From a bacterium (GTDB lineage: Bacteria > Campylobacterota > Campylobacteria > Campylobacterales > Sulfurimonadaceae): a DNA stretch of 8,045 nt. The translations under genes were made by a program, and so were the position numbers. Every line of letters begins with the position of its first letter. Positions within the stretch are counted from its first letter, which is position 1. The notes beneath the pieces were generated by a model. That model did no database searches and was not told the origin of the DNA. It saw nothing but the letters and a program-made list of their open reading frames with translations. Below, in pieces: positions 7,445 to 8,045 of this stretch. The DNA lies in assembly GCA_018824795.1 (NCBI GenBank), contig JAHJFL010000070.1, forward strand, positions 1 to 8,045, written 5' to 3'.

Positions 7445-8045
7445 ATGAACACCCAAGCAATTCTCGAAAAATACATTGAAAACATAATCCAGATTATGAC
7501 ACCTTATGGTACAGGGACAGGCTTTATCATAGATAATCTTATTATTACAAATTCCCATGTTGTAAGTGGGCTTAAAGAAGTTGTCATCAGTGCTAAAAAA
7601 GTTAAAAGAACCATTGCAAAGGTCATTTATGATGATCCGGATTATGACCTTGCCTTTATAGAATTTGATTTTGAACTTCCTAAGAATGGTTTGAAATTAT
7701 CTCTCACTAATGTCGAAGATGGAGACATAACCATCGCCATCGGCCATCCCTATGGGTTGAACTACACAGCAACAGAAGGTATAGTTTCGCGTGCTTCAAG
7801 ACTTCAAGGCGATTTGGAATACATCCAAATAGACGCGGCCATTAATCCAGGAAACAGTGGTGGTCCTCTCTTAAACGCAGATGGAGATGTAACCGGAGTC
7901 AATACTTTTATTATCCAAAACGCAAACAACCTTGGTTTTGCTCTTCCCTATTTTTATGTTGCCGAGGCACTGGAAAATTTTAAAAAGCTCCATAAAAAAA
8001 ACATCATCAAGTGTCCTTCATGTAAAAATCTCATCGATGAAGAGA
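7445..8045 (+). CDS. Trypsin-like serine protease (HtrA/S1C type), cytoplasmic, with a C-terminal CxxC motif (truncated by right edge)
   Basis: The 200 codons in the window encode a chymotrypsin-fold peptidase. GTGTGFIID (22-30) and ITNSHVV (34-40) carry catalytic His38, DYDLAF (66-71) carries Asp68, and NPGNSGGP (134-141) carries Ser138, so the triad is complete. IAIGHPYG (97-104) and NLGFALP (162-168) are also standard in HtrA/DegP-like enzymes. Unlike periplasmic DegP, the protein starts MNTQAILEKYIENI with no signal peptide or membrane anchor, and the HtrA LA loop is very short, so a cytoplasmic protease is inferred. After the protease domain (about 1-178) comes a Lys-rich linker (180-189) and then CPSC (190-193), which looks like the first half of a zinc ribbon; the rest is outside the window, so a PDZ or other domain may still follow. 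Its start is two bases after the unknown gene, indicating a shared transcript. The substrate is unknown. Confidence 0.88.
   Translation, partial: MNTQAILEKYIENIIQIMTPYGTGTGFIIDNLIITNSHVVSGLKEVVISAKKVKRTIAKVIYDDPDYDLAFIEFDFELPKNGLKLSLTNVEDGDITIAIGHPYGLNYTATEGIVSRASRLQGDLEYIQIDAAINPGNSGGPLLNADGDVTGVNTFIIQNANNLGFALPYFYVAEALENFKKLHKKNIIKCPSCKNLIDEE

Noticed and set aside
7445..8045. Calling this gene degP/htrA
   Set aside because: The catalytic motifs fit, but the missing signal peptide, short LA loop and CxxC instead of an immediate PDZ domain argue against the periplasmic enzyme.

Overview
The window looks like a piece of chromosome from a member of the Campylobacterota (the former Epsilonproteobacteria). 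The DNA is AT-rich. A left-pointing block of six genes, read right to left, is pyrH - rpoZ - spoT/rel - tyrS - nitronate monooxygenase family - amiA. From memory this is the gene order of Helicobacter pylori (HP0777 down to HP0772) and Campylobacter jejuni (Cj1274c down to Cj1269c). The genus cannot be fixed from sequence alone; a free-living Sulfurimonas/Sulfurovum-type relative is a guess.

Left part (minus strand, 1-5943): a tightly packed presumed operon. It holds UMP kinase, RNA polymerase omega, a bifunctional (p)ppGpp synthetase/hydrolase that starts at TTG, tyrosyl-tRNA synthetase, an FMN-dependent nitronate monooxygenase-type oxidoreductase, and the N-terminal 172 codons of an exported AMIN-domain N-acetylmuramoyl-L-alanine amidase that runs off the left edge. 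Gaps between genes are 4-20 bases, and tyrS and the oxidoreductase share one base (TAATG). Pyrimidine nucleotide supply, the alarmone enzyme, an RNA polymerase subunit and tRNA charging are therefore probably transcribed together from one promoter just upstream of pyrH.

Middle (5944-6128): a 185-bp divergent intergenic region with a TATAAT-type -10 box facing each way.

Right part (plus strand, 6129-8045): a two-gene unit that is the least ordinary content here. The first gene encodes a 437-residue soluble protein I do not recognise, with a TPR-like N-terminal helix pair and an alpha/beta segment that faintly recalls YbjN/type III chaperone-like folds. Two bases later, and probably translationally coupled, starts a trypsin-like serine protease of the HtrA/S1C type with an intact His-Asp-Ser triad. 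It has no signal peptide, so it is probably cytoplasmic, and a CxxC motif that may open a zinc ribbon appears just before the window ends. The pair could be a small uncharacterised cytosolic proteolytic module; its function cannot be deduced from this window.

No tRNA, rRNA, CRISPR array, insertion sequence or convincing intrinsic terminator was seen. No stretch longer than 185 bp lacks a gene.
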